From contig JABANP010000217.1 of NCBI GenBank assembly GCA_013115135.1, positions 1 to 64,000 of the forward strand: DNA of 64,000 nucleotides. The letters are read 5' to 3'. The notes beneath the pieces were generated by a model that saw only the letters and a program-made list of their open reading frames with translations, ran no database searches and was not told the origin of the DNA. Made by a program: the position numbers and the translations under genes. The DNA is from Perkinsus olseni (lineage: Eukaryota > Perkinsozoa > Perkinsida > Perkinsidae). Position 1 is the stretch's first letter. Every line of letters starts with the position of its first letter. Below, in pieces: positions 33,067 through 42,905 of the stretch.

Positions 33067-33747
33067 ATGGCAATTCTCCCGCTGCTCGGCCTTCTGGCAT
33101 TCTGTATCGCACATTCTCGTGCTCAACAATGGCAAGGAGATTGCATCTCTGGTAGTTTCGAGCTTTATCACAAGACAGCGATGCCTGGAACTCCCTTCGA
33201 AAAGGCCGAGCCTCCCATTCGGGTCCTGGAATTCACCGTTACAGAAGAGGGGCAATGCGCCGTCAGCTTCTACCTGGACGACTTGCACCAATCGGGGTTC
33301 TCGGCTCTGTATACCGCGGAAGATTTTTTCACTGAGTTGAAGCTCTACGATGTGGACAGAATACCAATCCCTTTCAACGACGACTTTGGGGAGATCCAGA
33401 ATGACTTGACGCTATCGGTATTATTGTACGATCCAATTGGTGAAATAGTCACTATGCTATGGGAAAGAGGGGTTACTAAGTATGCCTCTGACATGGTAGA
33501 TATTCTCTCTGCATCAACCTCAAGCTTCGCCGAACTCGAACTTCACTTCGCTTCAACTTATTGGCTACGGACTGGACAATGTCCAGTGGACATCATCGCA
33601 TACCTTGGCCCGGATATAAACAGTTCGCTCATATTTCATCAGAGGCGCACAATGGATGTTAATAAAGTGCCTATCTCCGAATTCTACTTATTGCCTGTGT
33701 GTGCCACAAGTTGTGGTGCACAGGTGGTGACTTCGCCTTTCATGTGA
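33067..33747 (+). CDS. small secreted protein of unknown function (family with the 22484 pseudogene)
   Basis: The ATG at 33067 opens a clear signal peptide (MAILPLLGLLAFCIAHSRAQ). The mature part of about 205 residues starts QWQGDCISGSFELYHKTAMPG and is acidic. It includes FTVTEEGQCAVSFYLDDL and LTLSVLLYDPIGEIVTMLWE, with several Cys. I recognise no domain. A 14-bp palindromic insertion at 33573-33592 changes the frame relative to the other copy; both copies read DIIAYL just after it, so the upstream frame or an intron boundary differs between them. A following frame (33699-34046) might be a further exon. This copy may therefore also be decaying. Confidence 0.6.
   Translation: MAILPLLGLLAFCIAHSRAQQWQGDCISGSFELYHKTAMPGTPFEKAEPPIRVLEFTVTEEGQCAVSFYLDDLHQSGFSALYTAEDFFTELKLYDVDRIPIPFNDDFGEIQNDLTLSVLLYDPIGEIVTMLWERGVTKYASDMVDILSASTSSFAELELHFASTYWLRTGQCPVDIIAYLGPDINSSLIFHQRRTMDVNKVPISEFYLLPVCATSCGAQVVTSPFM
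33573..33592. repeat. 14-bp palindromic insertion, X = TGGACA
   Basis: X, a, X', g, X, exact, inside the open frame. The pseudogene copy at 22990 has a single TGGACA. Confidence 0.95.
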
Positions 33748-34014
33748 ACCTGCTAGGGCTCGCTCAGACCGACATCCTTGGCGTTGTTACGCGGAGTTCT
33801 GTTATCTTCTCACAGTTGTGCTACCTAAATGGTTGCTCGCAGAAGACGAGGGGTATACAAATTTTCAAAGAGCGACTTCTTGAGCGTTGTGTCGAGAGTG
33901 TACCACTCGCTGTGCATATCCTTAGTAAGGATTCCTTACCCAGTCAAAAGTTTCGCCTTCAGTCCTGCAGAAGGACTCGTTCTGATGACAAAATTGTTGC
34001 TGCAATAAAATACG

Positions 34015-34034
34015 CCACAAATTGTGGCCCACAA
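34015..34034. repeat. 14-bp palindromic insertion, X = CCACAA
   Basis: X, a, X', c, X, exact. A more degraded look-alike on the same 6-mer occurs near 33712. Confidence 0.92.
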
Positions 34035-34283
34035 TGGCATAGCTAGTCATTTAGCAAACTGTGACACTGTTACACCGCTGCGAACCGCATCCTGCGATGC
34101 CACTGCAGCAGTGATATAATTTCACTATTCCGTCGTGGTATTATAGAGGCATGGGGGGAACTGCATCCCCATTCGAACGCCTCGAGCCGAGGCTCGGATG
34201 AGGATTCAATTTCGTGAATATGGACCTTAGCTACAGGATGATCATAGCATGATCAAAGAGGACCATTTCGTTGAAATTTCTAC

Positions 34284-34303
34284 ACCCTAATAGGGTGACC
34301 CTA
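34284..34303. repeat. 14-bp palindromic insertion, X = ACCCTA
   Basis: X, a, X', g, X, exact. Confidence 0.92.
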
Positions 34304-34740
34304 TTCAGTATGCGAAGTCGATGGAGATTCAGCGTGTTAATCACTTGCATAAATATGCAAGTCTGGGCAAGTGCGGTAGAGTGGCTGCCGCAAACCGATA
34401 TATAGTGTCTCTTTCTAGGTAGAATGTCCCCCCGACTTGTAGCAAAGATCAGTGATCCTCGTAGCGAAGTCCTCGCGGCAGCGAAGCCCCGCAGCGTCAT
34501 CCAAATATGGATCCACCCGTCACATGCGTCAGAGTGTCACCCCTAGCTCAGCCAAGGCGAACGCACTGACGCTAAGGCGACCTCCGGGATGTCTTGCTAA
34601 GTCGTTGAGAAACAAGACTCGTCCACGATGGAGCTGGATATGACCACAACATGGGGGCGGCAGCTTTCTTCAGAACAGCAAACTAGAAGCGTAACACGGG
34701 TCAGGCTATAATCGAGAAGCTCCTGAGCTCTCAATCTCAT

Positions 34741-34760
34741 TCCTGAATCAGGAATCCTGA
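34741..34760. repeat. 14-bp palindromic insertion, X = TCCTGA
   Basis: X, a, X', a, X, exact. Just after a 60-bp segment (34679-34740) that recurs at 36239 and 49550. Confidence 0.92.
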
Positions 34761-34938
34761 TGGCTGTGGAGGTTCCACCTTGGTAGTCTCCGATAAATAC
34801 CATAGCTGCGACGATAATCCGTGATTCCAGCTACGGGCAAAGCCTTTGACCCACAGGGCCTCGACAGTCCACTTCCCCAAGAAGCGTTATAATGCTCGAT
34901 GTGCAGTACCACACGTGCCGCTGCACGAAGCTCTGGGA

Positions 34939-34995
34939 TTCCGCATCGTCGTTCTGGCTCGCCCCTGACCGCGACCGCGTTTGACATCCGCGACC
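34939..34995 (+). promoter_or_regulatory. conserved upstream element of the YTLPGDE family, copy at the pseudogene
   Basis: TTCCGCATCGTCGTTCTGGC then TCGCCC, followed by two CCGCGACC motifs. Same order and spacing as at the three intact genes. Confidence 0.7.
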
Positions 34996-35129
34996 AAGAC
35001 TGTCGGAACTCACCAGGCAAACGCCAGCAATCGCAGTGAGCGTCACCATCGTCGATGCACCATTCACCATTCTCGAGTTGATGACCTTCAAATTATCTCG
35101 CTCGGAGCGAGTTATTCCAACCGTCTAAA

Positions 35130-35149
35130 TGCCTACTAAGCATTGCCTA
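35130..35149. repeat. 14-bp palindromic insertion, X = TGCCTA, one mismatch
   Basis: X, c, TAAGCA (one base from X'), t, X. It overlaps the start codon of the broken gene. Confidence 0.82.
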
Positions 35150-35179
35150 GCGTGCTCGTCCTGATCCTTCTCCATTCTG

Positions 35180-35199
35180 CTGTTGCCAACAGCCTGTTG
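35180..35199. repeat. 14-bp palindromic insertion, X = CTGTTG
   Basis: X, c, X', c, X, exact, inside the signal-peptide codons of the broken gene. Confidence 0.95.
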
Positions 35200-35408
35200 G
35201 GAGCAGCCCCTTCGAAGGATTCACTTTGCCTGGAGGCGGGCAAGATTGGATACCATCCGAAGCGATCGGCAACTCTGCTGCGGCTCCGGCCATATCCCCC
35301 ACCGCTGAACCACTATCGATAGAGCAGAAGCTACAAAGCCTGGATACCCTCCCATATCACATCCTGACCACATCGACTCCCAAGGCGCCGAACTCTACCT
35401 CGGTTGCG

Positions 35409-35428
35409 GTCACAATGTGACCGTCACA
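35409..35428. repeat. 14-bp palindromic insertion, X = GTCACA
   Basis: X, a, X', c, X, exact. It creates the TGA that ends the first half of the broken gene. Confidence 0.95.
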
Positions 35429-35653
35429 TCGAAGTCTGTGCTCAGCACAGAGCCTGGAGAAGTTGCTCCAGTTGAGAGAATCCCTACTGAAGGGGATATT
35501 CACTCACAATCAAATACTAACTCGACCGCTCCACCCCAGGGGAGTTTCCGGGGTGGTGGTCTCACGAGCTTCGGGGTTACGACTTCGGTCAGGCGGATAG
35601 TGGTTGGGATGACGGCAGCGATGATGCTCTGAGAACGGCTGTAACAAGGATGA

Positions 35654-35673
35654 TCGGCAAGCCCACGCGGCTA
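35654..35673 (+). other. degraded copy of the family's 3' hairpin
   Basis: TCGGCAAGCCCACGCGGCTA keeps the inner stem AGCC/GGCT but has lost the outer GCCGGC pairing seen after the intact genes. Confidence 0.7.
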
Positions 35674-36112
35674 CTAGTGACTGCACCGTAATTGATTTGA
35701 TATGATACCACGTTTTGTTGTTCGCGTACGCTGATTCGATGTAGCCGCTAAGGATGTTGAGTTGGCGGTAGTCCCTGGGCGGAGGTGATCTCGGGTATAT
35801 CGCAAACGAAGGAACTGGTCGGAATTTTGCGGCGGGTGAAAGAAATAACGCGTTGCAACTCGTTGGATAAAACTTGGAAACTTGCAAAACTTTCGACTCG
35901 AAAGTTTCGAGTACGCCTGCGCATAATCGACAAGCAATTTGACGCTAAAGTTTCCCTTATGATTGAAGACGTCTGTATACCGATGATATAAGCATATGCT
36001 TGGATTAAGAAGGATCGCCAACGATGCACTGATGACTTGAGTTAACTGTGCGGGTCTCACTAGACACAGAATGGTCAACACGCAGCATGCATAAGCGCGC
36101 GCCCTAAATTAT

Positions 36113-36132
36113 GACCACAGTGGTCAGACCAC
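36113..36132. repeat. 14-bp palindromic insertion, X = GACCAC
   Basis: X, a, X', a, X, exact, directly after GCGCGCGCCCTAAATT. The same CGCCCTAAATT motif at about 43657-43670 has no insertion. Confidence 0.92.
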
Positions 36133-36237
36133 CACTGTATTGCGATGGGAAAACGCAAACCGGCAACCAACCACGAGCATATCCCTGTCCACGATGACAA
36201 CCGAAAGAGTTCAACGATGAACGGGTCAGCTAAATTG

Positions 36238-36780
36238 CCAAACTAGAAGCGCAACAGGTGACGCCTCGAATTAGGAAGCGCCTTGCTCTCATGTCGCAGC
36301 TGCGTACTGACAGTCAGTAGCGAGAAGCTGCTCTCCGCACGAGTCCGTGTACCTGAGCACGGCTCACTGGGATGGAATACCCTACATGCGAATTGATTGC
36401 TGATGACAGCTGGGCAGCTGAGCTGCCCCCTGGGAAAGGACTTCCTATGGACCGCATATGCGGAGTCGAGACGGCCCAGCTGACGTCACTCGAGAACCTC
36501 ACTGAATCCGATCCTCCAGGTCCTTGATGAGCCTCTCGTTCTTCATTTTCAGCTCCTCTTGAACAGCAAGTTCCATTTTTTGAGATTCGAGCTTCAGCCG
36601 CAATTCCGACAAGCGTATCTGGGGAGAAGCAGCAAATTCGAGCGAAATGGTGCGAAACACGAACCGCGGGCAAGAAGACGCCTAATGCAAGGCCTACCAC
36701 TTAACAGCCTCGGTAGCTCAGTCGGTAGAGCGCGTGCCTTTTAAGCCCGTGGTCGTGGGTTCGAGCCCCGCCCGAGGTGA
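36238..36780. repeat. segmental duplication around tRNA-Lys, copy 1
   Basis: Matches 49546-50123 from AAACTAGAAGCGCAACA through GCAGCTG blocks to the identical tRNA. A third partial copy of the beginning is at 34679. The flanks have diverged much more than the tRNA. Confidence 0.75.
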
Positions 36781-38494
36781 TAATTGCATTTACTCAACAA
36801 AGATGTACAGGCTACATCTCTCTCGGTTTCGTCCTCCTCCTGCAGGCACTCTCCATCATCACTCCCATTCGGACCGTCGGAAAGGCGCGAAGTGCTCCTC
36901 CGTTGAGACCTTAGTTGCTCTAATGCCTCGGTCAATACCTGACCGATACTGTATCAGGGCTGCTAAGCACTAATCAGGCAGACCCGAAATAAGTACTTGC
37001 CCACGCTCAACGGCGAGAGCTCCCAACAAGACACCCTGCTCGCGCATACTCGATTTCCCGACAAGAAGGAAATTCGCAGTACAGCAATTCCAGTGCTAAC
37101 GATACCCCACCTGCTCTCTTGCTTTCAGGTCTCTCTGCCGTTGAGCAAGGTTTGCCTCAAGCTCATTGCACTCTTTCTCTTCTTCTTTAATCGATTCCAG
37201 TATAGCATCATACTCTTCGCGACGACGCGCCAGCTGGAAATACGGTTCGACCGAGGGCATCAAGCACCAATACCCCTACTTGCGCTTCTTTGTCTGCCAC
37301 CTCCTTCTGAAGGTCCTCCAACTCCTCCTTTGTCTCTGCCAACTTTGTCTCTCGCTCCTCAATCATAGCCGTTTTAGTGGTGACCTCCTCATGCATTTCA
37401 GCGCACTCCTGTTGTACCGTTTTCAGTTCCACCGCGACAGACTCGGCACGCTAATAAGGCAACAACAATGAAACCCTAGGTCAGCAATCTATGACAGACT
37501 GTTATTAACAGTCAGAACACAATCCGTCCTTTCCCCTGGAGCCACCATAATAGCACAGCCTGTAACGGTTGCAGTGTAAGCCACGGGAGAAGCTCACTTC
37601 TGTTTCATCCTCGAGCATACCCCTGACCTGTTCCAACTCCCTCTCAAGCTGGGCGTTGGTGCTGTGCTGATCCTCGACAGCTTCTCTACAGAACCACTTA
37701 ATCCAGTGTACAGCTACTTTACCTCACCTCAGAGCTTGGACGTCTTCTCCCTCATTGTGGAATCCCCTACCAGCAAGGAATGTCGACAATTCGCGATTGG
37801 CCGTCGCTAAGGACTCGTTCAGCTGAACATCAGAAGGCTATCGAACCGCATTCAGCGGTATCAACGGGCCCTAGACAAGTACAGTAGTGACCACTGAGTG
37901 GTCCCGCCCCTTCAGCAAGTTCTCCGGTTATTCAGTCCTTCGTACGACGAAGCGAATCGGCTTCTATAACTATATCTTTGAAACTCTCCATGTAGCGGTC
38001 TCAAAACTCAGGATCGCGACAACCATACACACCCGAGCCAAAGCTGTCCGATACTCCGCTCACCCGGTCGGTTTCCTGTTGGATTTCCTGCTCCTCTTTT
38101 TCTATTTTCCTCTCCCTCTCCTGGAGATCGGCCCGTAACGTTGCGTTGGCCGAGACCATCCTATCGAGCCTCGCTCGGACTTCCTCTGCTCGAACTGCCG
38201 AGCTGCCTGGCAGCGCGAAGAGTACAGAATTCCGGAAGCCGGCGACCGCATATTCACATTCCCTCGACTTCATAATGGCCGTATCAACAATTCTCGAACT
38301 CAACTCGTTCACAACTTTCGCGGCTGAATATTCGCCCCAATCTCATTACCTTGAGCCTCTTCCTCTTGGATCCGCCTAGTCAGGTCGGCAAGGGCAGCCT
38401 CGTAGCGGCCCTCACCGTCAACAGCACGGGCTTCAAGTTCAGCGAGCTGCCGGGCCGCTGACGAAAATGCCACGTAAGAACCCTCGTCCTCCAC
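36499..38494 (-). CDS. coiled-coil protein, multi-exon, 5' end uncertain
   Basis: Heptad-rich exons follow each other on the minus strand: RQLAELEARAVDGEGRYEAA (about 38450), RARLDRMVSANATLRADLQE (about 38160), QLERELEQVRGMLEDETE (about 37640), EERETKLAETKEELEDLQKE (about 37330) and YDAILESIKEEEKECNELEA (about 37180). The last, LKLESQKMELAVQEELKMKN, ends in DLEDRIQ and a stop at 36499. The tRNA-Lys gene lies on the other strand in the intron before the last exon. Fragments of the same gene occur near 41.9-42.5 kb and 49.8-50.8 kb without usable frames. The N-terminus may reach 39.1 kb. Structural or cytoskeletal role likely; the exact family is unknown. Confidence 0.55.
36707..36779 (+). tRNA. 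tRNA-Lys (TTT), copy 1
   Basis: A 73-nt cloverleaf: acceptor GCCTCGG pairs with CCGAGGT (one G-U), D arm GCTC/GAGC, anticodon loop CTTTTAA with TTT at 36740-36742, and T arm GTGGG/CCCGC around TTCGAGC. The anticodon stem has one T-C mismatch. CCA is not encoded. A and B boxes (TAGCTCAGTCGG, GGTTCGAGCCC) are intact. Confidence 0.95.
37492..37511. repeat. 14-bp palindromic insertion, X = TAACAG, one mismatch
   Basis: TGACAG, a, X', t, X; it lies in an intron-like gap of the coiled-coil gene. Confidence 0.7.
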
Positions 38495-39097
38495 TATGGA
38501 GGTGTATGGAACCGGTAGCTCCTAATCCTCCCTGCTCACTACTGACCTGTCCCATCAATGCGTTCGCGATCTCTCCTAACCAACGCCACCTTCTCCCTGG
38601 ACAGAACCGAAGACACTGATGGACCGCAAACGCACACTCTACACCGGGCGGGATTGAGAGCCTGACCACCAACTTTCGAGGGCGAAGCAGCCGAAGAATC
38701 ACCTTGGAGCTGCGACCGTGCCGGATGTCACTTGCATTCAGCGAAGTGTCGTTGAGAGATTCCGATGAATCGTCGGCTGAGGAGACTCATCAACTTTCCC
38801 CTGCGCCCTTCACGTACCACCGAGGACCCCAGCATGATATTCCTGCTGCAGCTGTACGAGCCTCTCTTTTATACGTTGGATCCGACTCGACCTAGCAGAC
38901 ACAATCGGGGAGGTTTGCTGTCCCGGTGAGTAGACTGATGGGGCCATATAAAAATTGGAGAACTTCTATATGACCGACATCCTTCGCCTGGATACTGCCA
39001 GAGATAGGTAGGAAGAATGATGGACCCTCTTCCTGAGCTGACCGACAAGCTTCGCGCCAAAGCCTCCGGCTCTTGATGGTTATACAGGCTCTTCCCT

Positions 39098-39117
39098 GTG
39101 GGCGGCCCACAGTGGGC
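39098..39117. repeat. 14-bp palindromic insertion, X = GTGGGC
   Basis: X, g, X', a, X, exact. Confidence 0.92.
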
Positions 39118-40226
39118 CATCTCAGCTCCAATCCCCATCGATTCCATGTCTCCTAGAGTTCGCAACTGTAGAAATTCATATTAAATAACCCGGCCATCAG
39201 GCCCTGGTCTGCTCCCTTCTGATTTAAATTCAGGACTGGCTCTCGACTCCGAGCATGGCTCGGCCACACATTGTAGGGCGACTGTGAACATCCAAAAGAT
39301 AATACGCTCAGATCAATGAGTTAAACCCCAGAACCTCATCCGTGCATCCGCAAACTTCCGCGGAGAGATATGGACTCCTGCGGGGTCGTTCCCATGTCGC
39401 TCTGCTTTCTCAAAATCCATCCACTTCCAAGATTCCCACCTTCCTCCTCTATTTCTCAAGGCGCGCCCCTCACTACCTCCGATTCTCTCACACAGCCCCA
39501 CAAACTCTGCCGCGGATGGCCACCTGACTGTCGAGCGTGAGTCTCACAGCAAGCCTACCATATTTTCTGGGTAGAAGGGTTCCCACCTCAAAATCGCGAA
39601 TTCCGTACCAAAAAACACAGATAACTGCCTAGGAAAATTGTTGCCATTTCGGCTTTCAAAATCGGGTTTGCGCCCTTCTGCGGAGTGAACAGAACGACTC
39701 AGACTCAGACTGCTCAGAAAATCAATGAAGCAGCTAGAGATCACGAAGTCACGGTATTCGGGCCGCCGGCAGGTCAAGACTGCGATCCTTCCCAACGAAT
39801 TAACGGGCCAAGAGCACAGCGGGAACCATCCGATTCGGTCTGAATCATTCAGACGATCATGAAATTGAAGGTGATTTCGTCAGTATATGACCCAAAAGCA
39901 TCGCGAAATGTCGGATATCGCAATCTGCCACCATCCTAGGCGGCCAAGGCAGACGCATCGCTACCCCCGCTGCTGTCGTTGTACAGCTCCGGCGAGGAGG
40001 TTCGCCCATTTCCATGAGCTACTCGGAACTCAACAAGATCCGTGTCAGGGAAAATTACGCCACAGAGGAGCCCAAAAAAGTGTTGCCATCATAACCAAGT
40101 CGCTTCGCTATGATGACAAGCACTTCGTCGAGGCGTGATTAATCAACAGAAATAGTGAGACTCGCGCTGGCAGCCTGGCTCAGTGAGCCACTGAGGAACA
40201 AATGTCAGTCACTGAGTCACTGAGAC

Positions 40227-40246
40227 TCGGTGCCACCGAGCCGGTG
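40227..40246. repeat. 14-bp palindromic insertion, X = TCGGTG, one mismatch
   Basis: X, c, X', g, then CCGGTG. Next to a direct repeat GTCACTGA. Confidence 0.72.
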
Positions 40247-40411
40247 GCATATACGAGATGTACTCATGCTTGTTGGAACATGCTGTGACCATGATGTCGG
40301 ATCAGAGGCGTGAATCGCATTCCCTCAGCAATGATACGCAAGCTCCTGCAAGCAGATGATTCATCTAAGCTCTATCATGCCACGATCGCGCGCTTCATCT
40401 GAGTGCTCGAA

Positions 40412-40475
40412 TTCCGCATCCCAGGTTTGGCTCGCCCTTAATCCGCGACCGCGGCACCCATCCGCGACCGCGATA
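40412..40475 (+). promoter_or_regulatory. conserved upstream element of the YTLPGDE family
   Basis: TTCCGCATCCCAGGTTTGGC then TCGCCC, then CCGCGACCGCG twice, ending about 100 bp before the ATG at 40576. Confidence 0.75.
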
Positions 40476-40575
40476 GTCAAGTGGCAGCACAGTTCTGGGA
40501 CCAGAGATTTTTGCTGCTCTTGAGCGATCGATCGTAACATCTTCCTGTTCAGAGTCTCTCATTACAACTTCCCGA

Positions 40576-41031
40576 ATGACTACTCTCCTCCTCGTCCTTC
40601 TGAGCGCTCTCCTCAGTGGAGCCGGTGGTAGCATCTTCCAAGACTACACGCTACCCGGTGACGAGCAGTATTGGAAGCTCTACGGTACCTCCACCACAGC
40701 TCCCCCTACCACCACCCCAACCACTGCCCCTACTACCTCGGCGGAGTCCGCACTGGAAGAACTGCTTGGCTCTCTGGTCATTCCGGACTACCGCACGGTC
40801 TCCACCACGGTCGAGCCGTTGTCGATCGAGCAGCAGTTGCAGAGCCTGGAGGTGCTCCCTTATCGCGGCTTTTCCGCAGCGGCTCCTAACACATCGAGCC
40901 CTCTGCCTGCGGTGACCTCCACGAGTGCTCCTCCACCGGGCAACCTCCGCGGTGGGGAGCTCACGAGCTATGGCGGAGCTGCTTCCGTCAGCTGGTTGGT
41001 GGCAGTAACAGTGGTGGCGATGCTGTCATGA
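40576..41031 (+). CDS. YTLPGDE-family small secreted protein, copy 1 (151 aa)
   Basis: Signal peptide MTTLLLVLLSALLSGAGGS, then the family motif IFQDYTLPGDEQYW, a Thr/Pro linker (TTAPPTTTPTTAP), then LVIPDYRTVSTTVEPLSIEQ and LEVLPYRGFSAAAP. The C-terminal part is APPPGNLRGGELTSYGG followed by a short hydrophobic tail, which suits a GPI-anchor signal. No Cys is visible. Conserved DNA lies upstream (40412) and downstream (hairpin 41052). I recognise no known family. A surface protein is an inference. Confidence 0.85.
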   Translation: MTTLLLVLLSALLSGAGGSIFQDYTLPGDEQYWKLYGTSTTAPPTTTPTTAPTTSAESALEELLGSLVIPDYRTVSTTVEPLSIEQQLQSLEVLPYRGFSAAAPNTSSPLPAVTSTSAPPPGNLRGGELTSYGGAASVSWLVAVTVVAMLS

Positions 41032-41051
41032 GGACGGTCGGAGACAGAATG

Positions 41052-41077
41052 GCCGGCAAGCCCACGCGGCTGCCGGC
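41052..41077 (+). other. conserved 3' hairpin after YTLPGDE gene 1
   Basis: GCCGGC, a bulged A, AGCC, loop CACGC, GGCT, GCCGGC. It begins 20 bp after the stop codon. No U-run follows, so it is more likely an mRNA 3' element than a terminator. Confidence 0.8.
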
Positions 41078-41165
41078 GACTATAATATTGTTAATTAACC
41101 ATTATTGATACGATATTGCAGTTTATGTTGTCTGAAAAGAAGAATTGATGTTGAGCTCAGTCAGG

Positions 41166-41200
41166 ATTCAATTCAATTCAATTCAATTCAATTCAATTCA
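41166..41200. repeat. (ATTCA)7 microsatellite
   Basis: Seven perfect pentamer units. Confidence 0.95.
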
Positions 41201-42060
41201 AATTTTATTGCCCGGGCATTACAAGCTCAAAGCTTATCGCCCATCACACGACCCGCGCAAGCGGATCCCGATATGGTTAGACCCAACCAGAGAGCCTTAA
41301 AACAACAGAGGTTAATCAATCTTTCATCATCAGCTCGGAGGTTCTGGAGAGGAACTTCGTCACAACTACGTCGTGCAGCCAGGGAAGGCGAGGAGGGAGG
41401 CATGCCACACTGGGCAGCCTACTAGGCATGAGGGAGAAAGAAGGTGAAAAGAGGATCAAGTAGTCCCAGGACCAACAACTGCGATTGCGGAAACCCAGAT
41501 GATTAGATGGTGAAAATTTGTGTAGTAAGGGAGGGCCCAACCAATACCGAGTCACCAGCAAGGGGGACGTATGGGTATGGCAGGTTCGATCTCTACTTCG
41601 TACCGGGAAAACCCCGGCCACCCTCACGCGACGTTGACGCGTAGAGACCTGTGAGGGCTCAGTCAGGATGTGAGGCGCGCTGAATATAGTTGCGCTGCGC
41701 TATCGTATCTTGCGCATTACTAGCGCACGCCCTGGATCGGCGGCGCTTCAAAAGAGAACGATCGTAAACGGGTCACAGGCACTCCCACGATGGCTCGTCG
41801 TCGATAAGCAGCATTGTGAGTCACAGTGAGTCATGGTTCATGACCACATCACAAGTTACGTTACGCAACAGCACGGGCCGCTGCCCACCGCGGGGTCGCG
41901 ATGAGCCAGCGAGGACCAAATCAACCCGACAAAGATCAGAGAACGAAGAACCTGAAGAGCCGAACAGGAACCAGAGAGAGAAGTACTATTGGTACCGTAG
42001 CAACAGGATACGCGATGGAAGGAAACCCGAGAGGGCAAATGAAGCCGAACCCAGAACCGC

Positions 42061-42080
42061 TTCACACTGTGAAGTTCACA
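42061..42080. repeat. 14-bp palindromic insertion, X = TTCACA
   Basis: X, c, X', g, X, exact. Confidence 0.92.
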
Positions 42081-42090
42081 GCGATAGACC

Positions 42091-42110
42091 CTCAGCCGCT
42101 GAGACTCAGC
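42091..42110. repeat. 14-bp palindromic insertion, X = CTCAGC
   Basis: X, c, X', a, X, exact, only 10 bp after the previous one. Confidence 0.92.
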
Positions 42111-42259
42111 GTTCTAGTACTCGGTGCTCACTAGGGAACAATGTCCCAGCGGCAGGCAAAAGCGCAGCCACAAAAGCGCCAGCAACTTGCGCTTTCTGGT
42201 TTCCATCTCCGATAACACCACACTCTTCCAGCAATCCTTCCAAGTTCACTACGAGGAAC

Positions 42260-42279
42260 CCGATAGTATCGGGCCGATA
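42260..42279. repeat. 14-bp palindromic insertion, X = CCGATA
   Basis: X, g, X', g, X, exact. Confidence 0.92.
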
Positions 42280-42537
42280 CACTGTTCAATGACCAGTGGT
42301 CATATGAACGTTAATCCACAGAGTCAAACGCTCCTTCTTCAGCTGAGCGGTAATGCTGTACTGGGTTTGCTTCTCGGATACGGCTTCTCTGCCCTTAGAG
42401 GTCTATAATGCTCTTCTCTCGTTGTGAATTCTCTGGAGTCGAATATGCGGGTGATTGGTGATACGGTCGAACTGTACCACAAGTTGGGTATTATATCATG
42501 TTATGCTGTCCGGCCCGGACAAGCCGGGGGAGCAATA

Positions 42538-42557
42538 CGGTTGGCAACCGTCGGTTG
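42538..42557. repeat. 14-bp palindromic insertion, X = CGGTTG
   Basis: X, g, X', t, X, exact. Confidence 0.92.
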
Positions 42558-42802
42558 CAACCACCAAACCGGCGCCGGGCTGCAGGACCGGGTTCTCCCG
42601 CTCCTGCACCCCCCCAACCTCAGTCCAGCCGACAACACTGCTCGGAATGAACACACAGACTGTGGCCATTCTCGCAGATAATTCACACTGTGGATTGCAC
42701 AGGAGAAATCGGCGATGTTTCCCCCTGTAGAAGAGCTCCCCATAGAGCAAAGATTGCGCTGCGCAGTAATGCACCAGGAACCACCAACGCACGAAGCCCT
42801 TG

Positions 42803-42847
42803 ATTTCCGCATCTTCATTTTGGCTCGCCTGCAAACCGCGACCGCGA
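42803..42847 (+). promoter_or_regulatory. conserved upstream element of the YTLPGDE family
   Basis: TTTCCGCATCTTCATTTTGG then CTCGCCT and one CCGCGACCGCG; about 60 bp before the ATG at 42906. This copy has lost the second CG-rich motif. Confidence 0.72.
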
Positions 42848-42905
42848 TGGCCATCCCAAGCACTGGAGAGTTCTCTGCCATATTCTTGTCTCAACGGCAT
42901 CTCGA

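Larger units (their letters stand above)
35129..35632 (+). pseudogene. YTLPGDE-family secreted gene broken by three 14-bp insertions
   Basis: The pieces are recognisable: a signal-peptide stretch (VLVLILLHSAV), FEGFTLPGGGQDW, TAEPLSIEQKLQSLD, TSKSVL, STAPPQGSFRGGGLTS and a hydrophobic tail. The frame breaks exactly at three palindromic insertions, at 35130 (one base from the ATG), 35180 and 35409. Subtracting 14 bp at each gives one continuous frame from the ATG at 35129 to the stop at 35632. The region around 35435-35455 may hold a fourth, older and decayed event. Its conserved upstream element and 3' hairpin region are still present, the hairpin degraded. Confidence 0.9.
38495..40411. other. 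no gene supported
   Basis: A minus-strand frame around 38900-39165 could be an upstream exon of the coiled-coil gene but has no motif. The rest is unrecognised. Confidence 0.35.
41640..42800. other. decayed duplicate of coiled-coil gene DNA
   Basis: 42330-42440 matches the region near 37650-37770 (a shared ...CTTCTCYCTCRTTGTGRATTC stretch). It is dense in palindromic insertions (42061, 42091, 42260, 42538) and has no usable frame. Confidence 0.55.

Noticed and set aside
36455..36466. Self-complementary CCGCATATGCGG and similar short perfect palindromes
   Set aside because: Twelve-base palindromes without a third copy are compatible with chance in this much sequence.
25937..40249. Three or four hairpins sharing the spacer GAGCC (25937, 34179, 40179, 40231)
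   Set aside because: At 40231 the sequence is better explained as a 6-1-6-1-6 unit with one mismatch, and the others have short or variable arms; the shared spacer is probably coincidence.
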